DNA from: Bromus sterilis
Taxonomy: Eukaryota; Streptophyta; Magnoliopsida; Poales; Poaceae
Assembly (NCBI GenBank): GCA_950022295.1
Contig: OX465600.1
Location: 230,599,782-230,663,781, forward strand
DNA: 64,000 nt
Direction of reading: 5' to 3'
The notes below the pieces were generated by a model. That model was given only the letters and a program-made list of their open reading frames with translations, had not been told where the DNA came from and made no database searches. The position numbers and the translations under genes are program-made. Positions 18,164 through 30,150 of the stretch are shown here, piece by piece (position 1 is the first letter of the stretch; every line of letters starts with the position of its first letter).

Positions 18164-19580
18164 TCATACGTCTCAAACGTATCGAATTTTCCAAAGACTT
18201 TTGCTATTGTTTTGGCCTCATTCTTGCATGATTTGAATGAAACTAACCCGGATTGACGTTGTTTTCAGCAGAGTTGCATGTATGGTTTTCTTGTGCGCAA
18301 GAATATGGATTTTAAGGTGTCCCGGATAATTCTAATTAAAAATAGAGAAAATCCACGCACCAGGAGGAACCAGATGTCAGAAGAGGGGCCAGAGGGGGCT
18401 GCCCCTGGCCCAGGTGGCCAGGTGTCGAGGTAGGGCACCAGAGGGGGTGGGACCCACCTAGGCGCCCTCCTGGCCGCGTCAAGAGGGCGCCTAGGTGGGT
18501 CCCACCCCCTCTGGTGCCCTACCTCGACTCCTATTTTTACTTGAGACGGACAAACCCCAAAACATAAATCGGTTTGACAATTCTCATCGCGGAGCTGCCG
18601 CCACCCTCTGTTCTTCCCCGGGAGAGCTAATCTGGAGGCTGCTTTGGTCTCCGGTGAGGGGAAATCGTCGCCATCGTCATCACCATCGCCACTCCATCAT
18701 CCTTCCATGACTTCCCCCTTCTTGTGTGAGTAATTCCCTGCTGTAGGCAAAGGGGATGGTAGGGATTGGATGAGTTAGATCATGTAATAGTTCATCGGAT
18801 TGTTCGGGGCATACTATGGTGTTTATCATCTTTGCTACTACTTGTTACTCTTCATTCTTGTCACTTTGGGCCCGACTGCCATGATTTCAGATCTGAACCC
18901 TATGTGTTTTCATGAATATATTTGTGTTCTTGATCCTATCTATGAGTTGTATGCACCTATTATAGTCTGGAACTAGCGATCCCAATGGTGACAGCTTGGG
19001 ACACCAAAGGGGATGGACTATAATTTGAGGATTCCATGTATCCATTGATTGTTAATGCTTTGTTCCGGTGCTCTTCGACAGGAGCACCTTAATCTCCATA
19101 AGTTCCGTTTGGCCCCGTTTGTACCAGGATGGTAGGACAAGAGATTTTGTGCAAGTTCTTATTGCAAGCACGTACAACTACCTTGGGATACATGCCTGAT
19201 GTTTGATATTTGACTAGATGATCATTAATTTTCCGTGTGCCCTGCCCCAAGTTAATTACATGTTATGTCTCATCCATGCAGCGCCCAACTATCCATTCCC
19301 CTAGCCTACAGTGTTTTAATTCTGCTGGTTATAAGTTACTTTACTTTTGTTGTTTTACTTTCGTTGCTTTGTCACTACTATTTCCGTTGCCACCATCACT
19401 TCCATATCACTATTACCACTAATATCTCTTTGTCAAGCAAGTATCTTTCAGGTGTGGTTGAATTGAAAACTCAATTGTTAAAGCTTATAAATATTCTTTG
19501 GCTCCCCTTGTGTCCAATCAATAAATTGGGTTATCTTACCCGCGAAGACTGTTACGATCCCCTACACTTGTGGTTTATTA
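18164..19580 (+). mobile_element. 3' LTR of element P
   Basis: It starts TCATACGTCTCAAACGTATCG (TG terminus mutated to TC) after a polypurine tract and ends near TTGTGGTTTATTA (CA terminus mutated). Both termini have decayed, which indicates age. Inside is a 46-bp perfect inverted repeat. The His-rich ORF at 18495-18710 is a by-product. Confidence 0.7.
18424..18528. repeat. Perfect 46-bp inverted repeat in the P LTR
   Basis: Arms 18424-18469 and 18483-18528 are exact reverse complements (outer end GTCGAGGTAGGGCACC, inner end GGCGCCCTC), with a 13-bp spacer at 18470-18482. The arms are ~65% GC and would form a very stable hairpin in RNA or a cruciform in DNA. Confidence 0.95.
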
Positions 19581-20462
19581 GTAAGCCTCATTATATCATT
19601 CCTCAAAACAGCCACTATACCTACCTATCAAGGCATTACCATAGCTTTTAATTTCCGAGATACATTGCCATGCAACATCCATCTTCTCATGACTTGATCT
19701 TTCATTGCCATACATGATTTTGCTTGATCTTAGAGCCGCATGCTAGTTGGGCCTTGTCCTTATTACTGCTACATGACGCACTGGTATCATTGCACATCTT
19801 TCTACACTGCCAAAGGCATAAATTTGCATACCTCATGATTTATCTTTAGTTTTTTTTATGTTGAGTACTTCTGTAAAAGTGTGTTGATCTTCATCATCCT
19901 TATACCAAAGAGGACACAAATAAAAGATCCCAAAAGGGGACACATGAAAATATCGCAAAGAGCAAATGAGAGATAAATAGAAAGAGCCAAAGATGCCACA
20001 AAAATACAAGAAAAAAGAAAAAAGAGAAAGAAAAAAGGAATAAAAAGAGAGAAGGGGCAACACTACTATTCCTTTTAAAAAGATCCACACTTGTGCTTCA
20101 AAGTAGCATTTGTACTTCACAGAGAGTTTTCATATCATTCATGCATCACTATGTGGGGACATTTACACTATAGAACTTGGCTTGTACATTCCAATGGTAA
20201 GCCTTCTCAAAAGAGCCCTAGGTCTTCGTGAGCAAGCGAGTTGGATGCACCCCCACTAGTTCCATTGGATATCTTTCATACTCATAGCTCATTTGTGCAT
20301 CCATTGCATGGCAATCCCTACTCCTCACACCATATATACCATTAGGCCTACCCTAGCCTAAGGTTGTCCTCATTGGTGTGAGACTTTTATACTTTTTTTA
20401 CTTCCTTCCCCATCATTTTATTCTCTTTTCCATCCTAAGTGCCAACTAATCTTGCTCGCGCT
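19581..20462 (+). mobile_element. Element R internal region, left piece
   Basis: It matches the 3' internal region of element S: AAGCCTCMTTATATC, CCTCAAAACAGCCAC, CATGCAACATCCA and the CCCAAAGAGGACA-type purine-rich stretch occur in the same order as at 35268-35655. The piece is interrupted at 20462 by element Q and resumes after 27690. No coding domain. Confidence 0.7.
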
Positions 20463-22089
20463 TGATGGCTTCTCTCCCCTCGTTGGTTACCCAAAGTGGA
20501 AGGTTGAGATGTAGACAGCAGAAAATTTCCCTCGGTGAAGATACCAAGGTTTGTCTCCAGTAGGACTCCAACAACGACAGGAAGGTGACAACGGCGCCAG
20601 CAATTAGGCGGTTGACGTGGATCGGCACACACAACAGATAACTTTGCTCCCAACGAGTTCAGAGAGGTTGTCAATCTCTGCGGCCTTGTTGTTCACAAAG
20701 GGTCAAACGCACAGGATAATAATGATAGTGATAGCAACAGAAAAGTAAATAAATCGGAAAGTAAATAACGGGTGTAAACAGTATTGGAAATATGGACCGG
20801 GATCCCATGATGTTCACTAGTGATGTATCTCTCCCAAAAGACGATAAAATAGCCATGCGAGGTAAACAAATTACAGCTGGGAAATAGACAGGATTATGTG
20901 CGCAAACCAATGCTAACTATGCTATAAAGAAAGGAAGAGGCTCAAAAGCATGGGAGGTACGCCAAGACAAGTAGACCGAAATCCATCTGCATCTACCTAC
21001 TAATCATCCACCTTGAGATATCTATCCAGAACATCTCGCTGGTATTAAGTTGCGAATCCTACCCGAAGTGTAAACTCAAAGAAACAGACAACTGCATTAA
21101 AGAACTTTGCGTAAAGTAAACAATCCTTGCACCCGAAAGTACAAGCGCCATTGTTTTCTCCCTTGTGGAAACAGCACATCCCCTAGACTCATGTTTCTAT
21201 CACTCAAGCTAGTCATCACGGGGCATGAACCCACAATCATGCATAACGCTCCCTCTTGGAGTCACTACCTACTACTTGGCCAAAGCAATAAACAGCAATG
21301 GAGAACAACATAAATATAAAAGAGGACAATCAAATATATTACTCAAACACAATCTGAACATAGTCTCATAATCCATCGGATCCCAGCAAACTCAGCATAG
21401 CAACAGCAAAAAGATTACATATGTGCCTCGATCATGTAGGGCAGCTCACGAGGTCTAAACCATGAAGAACAAAGAGGGGAGGAGAACATCACATAGCTAC
21501 TGATCATAGACTCATGGTCCAAGGTGGACTACTCACGGTTCATCCCGGAAGCATCCATGGTGGTGGAGAAGCTCCCGGAGGTGGTTCCTCCCTCAGGCAG
21601 GGTGCTGGGAAGAGGTCTCCTGGTGCTCCCGATCTTGAAAGCGCGGCGGCGGCGGAACAGAGGAGAGATGGCGAAAAAGGGTTCTGTCCCCGAGGGTTTC
21701 TCTTCACGGGGAATAAATAGGCGAAGGGGGCAGCCAGAGGTGGACCAGGGGCCCCAGGCGCCCCCCTGGCGCGGCCTAGGGGGTGGTCGCGCTAGGTGGC
21801 CACCTTGGCCACCCCTGGCTCCCCTGTAGCCCCACTAGGGCTCTTCTGGAAGGTTCCCGTACGCTGATTTTTCCTATATTTTTCCCGGAATTTTTCTGGC
21901 ACTTTAAATAATGGGAAAACCTGAAATACAAAAACAGAAGAAAAACAGGAACTGGCACTGGGGTGCACCGAGTTAATAGGTTAGTCCAAATATGATCAAA
22001 ATTGTATGGAAGTGCATCAATACCATAGAAATATCACACAAAAGAAGCAAGGAGCAAGCATAAATTATAGATACGTTTTGGACGTATCA
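20463..22089 (-). mobile_element. 3' LTR of element Q
   Basis: On the minus strand it begins TGATACGTCCAAAACGTATC at 22089 and ends AGAAGCCATCA at 20463. It aligns along its whole length with the 5' LTR at 26054-27690 with scattered substitutions. Confidence 0.9.
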
Positions 22090-22090
22090 A

Positions 22091-22103
22091 CATCCCCAAG
22101 CTT
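22091..22103 (-). promoter_or_regulatory. Polypurine tract of element Q
   Basis: Minus-strand AAGCTTGGGGATG, just upstream of the 3' LTR start at 22089. Confidence 0.8.
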
Positions 22104-24309
22104 AATTCCTGCTCGTCCTTGAGTAGGTAAATGATAACAAGCATAATTTCTGTGGTGACATGCTACCAACCATATAAGAACTTTTAAGTAAAGCAATCAA
22201 GGCATGTAATTCAATTCAAGTCATAACAGGCAAGAGTCTATATTAGCATCGAAACAAGCAACATAAGAACATAAAGGTGCAAGAGCTCTCGCTGTCCGTG
22301 ACTTGAATGTCTCCAAATGGTGCTTGCGTGCAAGAAAGGGGATAGGGATATACGAGAGAGTAAAACTTAGTTTTTATTGTTGAGAACTTAATCTACTCAA
22401 GTTTCACACTTGGTATTCTTTGGAATCTTATCTTGACTCATCCCCAGACCACTAGCTAGGTACTAGTCAAAATGATCCACTCCTTTTTCGATATTTTGAG
22501 CACTCATGCAATGGATGAGCGTAAGCAAGAAAGTTGACACTTAGGATGGCAAAGAGAGAGAAATGATGGAGGAGGAAGACAAAAAAAGGTGTGAAAGGCT
22601 CACATCAATGAGGACAATCATAGGCGGGAGAAAGCCAAATGATAGATATGATGTGAGGAGTAGGGATTTCCATGCAACGGATGCACATATGAGCTAAGGT
22701 AAGCTCTCCAATGGAACTAGTGGGGGTGCATCCAACTTTCTTGCTCAAGAAGACCTAGAGCTCATTTGAGGAGGCTCATCATTGGAATATACAAGCCAAG
22801 TTCTATAGTGTAAAGGTCCCCACATAGCTATATGCATGAATGATAATCTCTATAGAGTACAAGATATAAGATGGAGTACGAGTGTGAATCTCTCAAAAGG
22901 AATAGTAGTGTGCCCCCTTCTCTCTTTTTATTTCTTTTTTTCTCTTTTTTCTATTTTTTCTATTTTTTCTATTTTTTTGGTGGCCTCAATGGCTCTTTCT
23001 ATTTAACTCTCATTTGTCCTCTTTGGGATCTTTTGATCTTGTCATCTTTGGGATCTTTTCCTCACTTTAGGGGAAACACTCTATATATTAAAAGAAGTAT
23101 AGAAGATCTTTCACACTTTACAAAAGTACTCAACATAAATAAAATGAAACTATCGTGAAGTATTCAAATGTATGCCTCTGCCAGTGTAGAAGGATATGCA
23201 ATGATACTAGCGTGTCATGTAGCAATGATTAGGGAAAGACCCAACTAGCATGTGGCTCGTCGATCAAGGAAAAGCATGTATGACATGAAGATCAAGTCAT
23301 GAGAAGGTGGATGTTGCATGGCAATGTATCTCGGAAAGGCTATGGAAATGCCTTGATAGGTAGGTATGGTGGCTGTTTTGAGGAAGGATATAAGGGGGTT
23401 TATGATGACAGAGCGTATCGTTCCAAGGGTTTGGATGTACCGGTGAAGGTGGACGCCAACTCTCGGAGTGAGAAGGAGGAAATGCACGGCACAGGAAAGG
23501 CTAGAAAAATATGGGAAGATGGAAGTGTCAACTTTCTAATACTCACATTCCGAAGAACTCATGCACTTATTATCGGTAACTCTCAATCTAATAAGGAGGT
23601 TTGACAAAGAGACAAGTACCCCGAGGAGGAGTGTATGGAGTTTTGGTTAGCCTTGCGCATCCTCGACTCATGGTACGTGAGTGTACTCTAATATTCGATC
23701 CCTCCAAAGAGTAGTGATCCATCTAGTAGCTAAAGTTATCAACTAATTTTGTAGGTTTTTCGAAAATAAACACGGATTTCCCAAAATATGAAATCTATCT
23801 CTAATAGGCTAAAGCTCTTGACAACAAAAGTCCAAACATTACTCAAGGCAATACCTCAAAACTATTGCAAGTTACTACTACAATCGAATAGCAACCTCAA
23901 TTACCTACTTCAAGTCAAGATACAAAACTCAGTGCAACAGGCAAACTATCTAAACAAGATAAACATGAAAACTCAAGATAGTTCCAGAGAGAAACTAAAC
24001 AAAAGCTCTCAAAAAGATAAGCATGAAAACTAAGAGCTAAACATGACAGCAGCTATGAAAAAGATAAAGAACACACACAGCAAAGAGATAGGCATGAAAA
24101 ATCCTATGGTGTGTTCTAGATTTTGAAAGTGGAGTGTGTTTCTCTCCCACACAAAGAAAGCTGGGTTCTAACTTGTTATGAACAGCAAGCAAAGCTAAAG
24201 AAAACTAAAAAGGAAATAAAGAGCAAGACGCTCCAAGCATAGCACATAACGCGTGAAGTGATAAAAATATAGTGGAACGAAAGACGAACTGATAATTGTT
24301 GATGGAGAT

Positions 24310-24394
24310 GGGGATGCATGGGGGCATCCCCAAGCTTAGAAGCTTGAGTCTCCTCGAATATTTATTGGGGATGCACGGGGGCATCCCCAAGCTT
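24310..24394 (-). repeat. Two internal polypurine-tract-like palindromic motifs in Q
   Basis: Minus-strand AAGCTTGGGGATGCCCCC occurs at about 24320-24337 and 24377-24394, about 57 bp apart. Each is followed by a GGGGATGCAYGGGGGCATCCCC-type near-palindrome. The 13-bp core AAGCTTGGGGATG is identical to the tract at 22091-22103. Confidence 0.8.
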
Positions 24395-25041
24395 GAGTAT
24401 TTGACCCTCCTGGATCTTCTTTCATCATCTTCCCTCGCACACTTGAAAACTCCCTTCATACATAACTCATCATAATCTGACTAGCGAGGTTAGTACCCAT
24501 AATAAAATAATTTTTCTCTACTGTAAATAAGGATATTATTGAAGAGCTAATGTTTCTGAAGATTTCCACAAAGTTTTTGCAAAGAAAAAGCAAGCTTAAG
24601 TTTGCAAAACGAAGAAAAGGCAGAATAGGACAGAATCTGTGAAAAACAGACCAGCAGGTAGTAAAGAAGTTTTTAGGGATACTTCCGCAACTCAAATCAA
24701 AAAACTCAGAACATACAAAAGTTCCGCCATTGTATAGAGCACGCTGTGTAAAAATTTCAGCTCAAACAGATGAACTGGGAATATTCTGTGATTTTTCCCG
24801 TCACGGACAGAATCTGTTTTCTGGACAGCATGTCACAACTTTCACTTCCCTTGTCATATGAGGCTATAAATGGCACAAAGCTTCAAAATTAAAGATACAA
24901 TGATGTTTCTACAGTAGTAACAATCATCAAGACCACAAAAAACAGAAGGAAAACAAAAAAGAATACCTAAATTCGTTGCAGGCTGCCTCCCGAAAGCGCT
25001 TCTTTAAAGCCATTAGCTAGGCTTAATGCAAAAAGGAGGAA

Positions 25042-25875
25042 TCAAAAGTCGTCATAATAATCAGAGTTGTAAATCGCTTCAAATGGTTCCTCAACAAGTT
25101 CATCCTTTTTTATTTTGGGAAAGGGGTACATACCTTTTTCCTTCCTGCGTAGGCGTATTTGTACCTTACCTATATCAATGAAGACCTTTACGGCCCGGAG
25201 GAAATCCCTCCCAAGCACTATGTTTCCTTGGTTTGGCTTCATGACGAAGAAATCAACCATTGCAATCCCTTTAAGGAATGTCACTGGTACATGTTTTATC
25301 CTTCCCTGGATCTCAAAAATATCTCCATTAGAATGTTCATGATATGATGACAATTTGTCCATGTTAAATTTCAAATCATCATAAACAACTTTTGGCATAG
25401 TAGAAACCATGGATCCAATGTCACAAAAAGCAAGGAAGTCTTGACTAGAGACGCTAATTCTAACAAAGGGTTCCCAGACACCATCTAATTCATGAACATC
25501 TTTCTTATTTGGCTTTGGTTTCTTTACTCCTCTCAAGTCTAGAGCATCCATTCTCTTTTCAATAGTAGCAAGTCTATCTATAACAGTATCAAAACTATGA
25601 TCATAAACAAAGTAACTAGATAGACCATGTACAATTTCAAGAGCTCTAGCTTCATCACAATCTAAGAAATATCCTTCATCTATAATATCAAGAGAGTGTT
25701 TGCACCATCTAAAAGGACCATGGTAAAAATTTCTAAGCAAAATTTTTATAAGTATCCAAGGCATAATTCTCCTATGTGCATCAGAAATTCTGTCCCATGC
25801 CTTCTTCATATTTTCTCCATCCCTCTGATGGAAATCTAAGACCTCCGATTCCCTCAAGGCACCAAATCCTAACAA
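25042..25875 (-). CDS. Gag-like plus aspartic-protease-like ORF of element Q
   Basis: 277 codons. Residues 1-110 are gag-like and homologous to the ORF of element S (SEVLDFHQRDGENMKKAWDRI; ILLRNFYHG; ALEIVHGL). Residues ~112-127 are a basic linker (KKPKPNKKD). Residues 145-240 resemble a retropepsin-like fold: FLAFCDIGSMVSTMP (the candidate catalytic Asp is residue 152) and GNIVLGRDFLRAVKVFIDI (residues 218-236). The catalytic motif is D-I-G instead of DTG/DSG, as in divergent Athila-type proteins. The stop at 25042 follows DYYDDF, with no polymerase domains afterwards. The true N-terminus may lie upstream, since a related frame (25781-25981) overlaps in another phase, suggesting a frameshift. 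The role would be particle formation, with enzymes from an autonomous relative. Confidence 0.65.
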   Translation of the reverse strand: MLGFGALRESEVLDFHQRDGENMKKAWDRISDAHRRIMPWILIKILLRNFYHGPFRWCKHSLDIIDEGYFLDCDEARALEIVHGLSSYFVYDHSFDTVIDRLATIEKRMDALDLRGVKKPKPNKKDVHELDGVWEPFVRISVSSQDFLAFCDIGSMVSTMPKVVYDDLKFNMDKLSSYHEHSNGDIFEIQGRIKHVPVTFLKGIAMVDFFVMKPNQGNIVLGRDFLRAVKVFIDIGKVQIRLRRKEKGMYPFPKIKKDELVEEPFEAIYNSDYYDDF

Positions 25876-26024
25876 GCTTGACTAAACAGAAAGGATAACT
25901 AAAAGCAAGGTAACTATTTTTTTTTTGATAAAGGACACTAAAGCAAAAACTGAAAGGTAAACTAACAAGACTAAAAATCAAAGATAAAAGATAGTGTGCA
26001 ACTCCCCTATCTTGAAGAGTGGAG

Positions 26025-26042
26025 TCCCCGGCAACGGCGCCA
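26025..26042 (-). promoter_or_regulatory. Primer-binding site of element Q
   Basis: Minus-strand TGGCGCCGTTGCCGGGGA, complementary to a tRNA-Asp-type 3' end, lies 11 bp inside the 5' LTR end at 26054. Confidence 0.85.
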
Positions 26043-26053
26043 GAAATTAGCTT

Positions 26054-27690
26054 TGATGGCTTATCGCCCCTCGTTGGTTACCCAAAGTGGAAGGTTGAGA
26101 TGTAGACAGCAGCAAATTTCCCTCGGTGAAGATACCAAGGTTTGTCTCCAGTAGGACTCCAACAATGACAGGAAGGTGACAACGGCGCCAGCAATTAGGC
26201 GGTTGACGTGGATCTGCACACACAACAGATAACTTTTCTCCCAACGAGTTCAGAGAGGTTTTCAATCTCTCCGGCCTTGTTGTTCACAAAGGATCAAACG
26301 CACGGGATAATAATGATAGTGATAGCAACAGAAAAGTAAATAAAGCAGAAAATAAATAACGGGTGTAAACAGTATTGGAAATATGGACCGGGATCCCATG
26401 ATGTTCACTAGTGATGTCTCTCTCCCAAAATACGATAAAATATCCATGCGAGGTAAACAAATTACAGCTGGGCAATTGACAGGATTATGTGCACAAACCA
26501 ATACTGACTATGTTATAAAGAAAGGAAGAGGCTCAAAAGCATGGGCGGTATGCCAAGACAAGTAGACCGAAATCCATCTGCATCTACCTACTAATCATCC
26601 ACCTTGAGATATCTATCCAGAACATCTCGCTGGTATTAAGTTGCGAATTCCACCCAAAGTGTAAACTCAAAGCAACAGACAACTGCATTAAAGAACTTTG
26701 CGTAAATTAAACAATCCTTGCACCCGCAAGTACAAGCACCGTTGTTTTCTCCCTTGTGGCAACAGCACATCCCCTAGACTCATGTCTCTGTCACTCAAGC
26801 TAGTCATCAGGGGGCATGAACCCACAATCATGCATAACGCTCCCTCTTGGAGTCACTACCTACTACTTGGCCAAAGCAATAAAGAACATGCAAGAATTAC
26901 TCAAGAACATAAATATAAAATAGGAGAATCAAATATATTACTCAAACATAATCTGAACATAGTCTCATAATCAATCAAATCCCAGCTAACTCAGCATAGC
27001 AACAGCAGAAAGATTACATATGTGCCTCGATCATGTAGGGCAGCTCACGAGGTCTAAACCATGAAGAACAAGGAGGGGAGGAGAACATCACATAGCTACT
27101 GATCATAGACCCATGGTCCAAGGTGGACTACTCACGGTTCATCCGAGAAGCATCCATGGTGGTGCAGAAGCTCCCGGAGGTGGTTCCTCCCTCCGGAAGA
27201 GTGCCGGGAAGAGGTCTCCTGGTGCTCCCGATCTTGGAAGCGCCGCGGAGGAGGAACAGAGGAGAGATCGCGAAAAAGGGTTCTGTCCCCGAGGGTTTCT
27301 CGAGACGGGGAATAAATAGGAGAAGGGGGGCAGCCAGAGGTGGACCAGGGGCCCCAGGCGCCCCCCTCTGGCGCGGCCTAGGGGGTGGCCGCGCCAGGTG
27401 GCCGTCTGGGCCACCCCTGGCTCCCCTCTGGCCCCACTAGGGCTCTTCTGGAAGGTTCCCGTACGCTGATTTTTCCTATATTTTTCCCAAAAATTTTCTG
27501 GAACTTTAAATAATGGGAAAACCTGAAATACAAAAACAGCAGAAAATAGGAATTGGCACTGGGGTGCACTGAGTTAATAGGTTAGTACAAATATGATCAA
27601 AAGTGTATGGAAGTGCATCAATATCATAGCAATATCACACAAAATAAGCATGGAGCAAGCAGAAATTATAGATACGTTTTGGACGTATCA
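26054..27690 (-). mobile_element. 5' LTR of element Q
   Basis: 1637 bp, from TGATACGTCCAAAACG at 27690 (minus) to GCCATCA at 26054. It is followed by the primer-binding site and flanked outside by the duplicated GCGCT. Confidence 0.9.
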
Positions 27691-28082
27691 GCGCTCATTC
27701 ATTGCATAAGTGCTTGCAATCAAAAGGGAGAGGATCGAATTGACTCTCACCTGGCCGACGGTCTGGGGACGAGTCAAAATAAGATTCCAAAGGAGACTAA
27801 GTGTGAAACTTAGTAGATTGAATTCTCCTACTTTCTGCACGGGAACACCGATTGGAGACATTCGACTCAAGGACATCAAGAGCTTCTTGCACCTTTATAT
27901 TCTTACATTGCTAGTTTCAATAATAGTTATAGACTCTTGCTTGTTATTATCTTGACTTGAATTGCATATCTTGCTTGTTGTAATTTAAATTTCATATATT
28001 TTTTGGTAGCATGTCACCATAAAAATTATCGTTGTTGTCATTTACCTACTCGAGGACAAGCAGGAATTAATCTTGGAGATGT
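27691..28082 (+). mobile_element. Element R internal region, right piece
   Basis: This continues element R after the Q insertion (27691-27695 is the duplicated GCGCT). It ends with GAGGACAAGCAGGAATTAATCTTGGAGATGT, given here in two parts: a conserved GAGGACAAGCAGG, then a decayed polypurine tract AATCTTGGAGATG. No coding domain. Confidence 0.75.
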
Positions 28083-29742
28083 TGATACGTCCCAAATGTA
28101 TCCATAATAATTGCTTGGTCCATGCTTCTTTTGGTGATATTCTTGTAAGTTTTGATCCACTTTCATATCATTTACAACATATTTTGGACTAACCTACTAA
28201 TTCAGTGCCCAGTGCTAGTTTATGTTTGTTATTGTTTGTGTATTGAAGAAAAAGGACAAATATAAAAGTGTATGGAAAATACCAAAAAAATACCGAAAAC
28301 AATATCCAAGTCGGAAGACTCCAGAAGCCCGAAGGAGGCCCTAGGGGGCCACCCCCTGGCAAGGCGCCACCCTGGCACGACCAGGGGGGTGGTCGCGCCA
28401 CCTGGCCTCTTAGGCCAGGGGGGGCACCCCTCAGGCCCCCTTTGGCCTATATTTACCTCTCGCTCCGAAAACCCTCAGGAGGCACCCCGTCACGCGATTT
28501 CATCTACTGTTTCGTCGCCTATGCGATTCCGGTCTCAAGATCGCCAAAAGAACCTGTCCCAGCACGCTGTCGGAGGGAGGATTGACCTTCGTAGGATTCT
28601 TCGCCACCATGATCGCCTCCGGGTTGCGCCGTGAGTAGTCCCCCTTGGACCATGGGTCTATGATCAGTAGCTAAATGATGTCTTCTCTCTAATCTTGTGC
28701 TTCAATGTTTAGCCCTCGTGAACTGCCTATCATGGTCAACGCACGTATGTATTAATTCAGGCTTTGATATGTCGTGTTTGCTCGGATCCTATGGATTATG
28801 AGATTATGTTCAGTTTTGGTTGAGTAATATATTTGGTTTACCTTTATATTTTTGTTCTTGAGTATTCTTGCATGTTCCCCGTTGTGTTTGTTGCTTTGGC
28901 CAAGTAGTAGATTGCAACTCCAAGAGGGAGCGTTATGCTCGATTGTGGGTTTATGCCCCCCCGATGTCTAGCTTGAATGACAAAAACATGAGACTTGGGG
29001 ATGTGTTGTTGCCACCAGGGAGAAAACAGTGGTGCTTGTGACTGTGTGTTGCAAGGATTGCTTACATTACGCATAGAGTGTTAAGTCAGTTGTCCATTGC
29101 TTTGAGCCTACAATTTGTTCGAGGTTCGCAACTTAATACCAACGAGATGTTCTGGATAGATATCTCAAGGTGGATGATTAGTGAGTAGATTCTGATGAAT
29201 AAAGTGTGTAATTGTTTTGGTGTAATGCCCATATGATTGAGCCTCTTTACTTTCTAGTAGCGTAATTAGCATTGCGGTGCGTTTATAATTCTGTCAATTT
29301 CCCAGATGTAATTCGTTCATCCAACATAGTTGTTTACTGTCATTTGGGAGAGAGACATCACTAGTGAAAGTCATGACACCCCGATCCATATTTCCATCAT
29401 AGTTTACACCGTTCTCATTTATTGTTTTTATTTCCTTTCAGTTGGGCCAATATTATTATTTCCCCATTGTGTTTGATCCTTGGTAAATAGCAAGGCCAGA
29501 GAGATTGACAACCTCTCTGAACTCATTGGAAGCAAAGTTATTTGCGTCTGGTGTGTAGGTCCATGTTAAAACGAGTAATATATTTCAGAATGCGCGTTGC
29601 TTGTTTCACCACCTTCTTGTTGCTCTTGGAATCCTCCTGGTTCAATAAACCTTACAGTCCTCGTGTAAGGGAAATTTTCTCCTACTACATCTTAACCTTC
29701 CACTTTGGGTAACCAACGAGGAGGTCTTATGTACACTCATCA
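28083..29742 (+). mobile_element. 3' LTR of element R
   Basis: It starts TGATACGTCCCAAATGTATC after a polypurine tract and ends near GTACACTCATCA. It aligns with the LTRs of Q and S (shared GACCATGGGTCYRTGA, CTCCAAGAGGG, GATATCTCAAGGTGGATGAT and ACTTTGGGTAACCAACGAGG). It is more diverged than Q or S, consistent with Q having inserted into an older R. Confidence 0.8.
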
Positions 29743-29785
29743 ATAGGTGAGAGGCCAAGGGGGCACAAAAAATGCAAAGAAGTAA

Positions 29786-30125
29786 GTAAGATTTGATGCA
29801 TCGGCACTCGCCATACAAGAGACCTTGAAGGATTTGATTACTCAAAAGGAGGCCATCTCAAGCAAAACAGACGAGAGGGAAAAAATGAAAAGGAAAAAAG
29901 CAAGAAGAGATCAAGGAGACCTTCTTTGAGTTGACCAAGAAAAAGCTTGACATTGAAGAGCTCAATTCCCAAGCTCAAGCCATGGAAGCCGCGGCAAAGA
30001 AAAGAGCAATCAGGAATGAAAAGAAGAAGATGGATATGGAGATTATGACGATCGACATGAGCTCTTTCACGCTGAAGACGAAGAAGTACTTTAAGAGGAG
30101 CAATATGGAGTTGCTCGACGAGTGA
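29786..30125 (+). pseudogene. Fragment resembling the NAM-associated C-terminal domain of Harbinger-linked Myb-like proteins
   Basis: One frame from 29786 reads FDASALAIQETLKDLITQKE and SSKTDEREKMKRKKARR. After a +1 frame change near 29903 the coding continues EEIKETFFELTKKKLDIEEL, a Lys/Glu-rich coiled-coil-like stretch, then EIMTIDMSSFTLKTKKYF up to TGA at 30123-30125. Basic coiled coil followed by a D-x-S-x-x-x-x-K-x-Y-F motif is characteristic of the NAM-associated (PF14303-like) tail of the Myb/SANT proteins that accompany PIF/Harbinger transposases. Only the C-terminal third is present, with at least one frameshift, so it is a captured or decayed fragment. It lies between R and S and is older than S. 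Confidence 0.55.
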
Positions 30126-30150
30126 TGGTCTACAAGGCTGAGGGAATCTT

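Larger units (their letters stand above)
15706..19580 (+). mobile_element. Element P: 3' part of a Gypsy-type LTR retrotransposon
   Basis: The element consists of a coding remnant (15710-16222), a noncoding internal tract of ~1.9 kb, a polypurine tract (18147-18162) and a 3' LTR (18164-19580). The 5' part is missing; the left edge at ~15706 abuts unrelated tandem repeats. The LTR end GTTACGATCCCCTACACTTG resembles that of abundant Triticeae Gypsy families with TGATACGTC LTRs. Sequence to the right belongs to element R. Confidence 0.7.
20463..27690 (-). mobile_element. Element Q: complete non-autonomous Gypsy-type LTR retrotransposon
   Basis: Both LTRs are present (5' LTR 26054-27690; 3' LTR 20463-22089, minus strand), with the 5-bp duplication GCGCT at 20458-20462 and 27691-27695. 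The primer site is at 26025-26042 and the polypurine tract at 22091-22103. Total 7228 bp. The internal region has one recognisable ORF (gag-like plus protease-like) and no reverse transcriptase, RNase H or integrase, so it needs enzymes in trans. The primer site and protein resemble Athila-type Gypsy elements. It is inserted into element R, a member of the same LTR family. Confidence 0.9.

Noticed and set aside
22871..23158. Phe/Tyr-rich plus-strand ORF in Q (also 19833-20120 and 35484-35819 in the opposite sense)
   Set aside because: Product of a pyrimidine-rich tract conserved as noncoding sequence in Q, R and S; frame not conserved.
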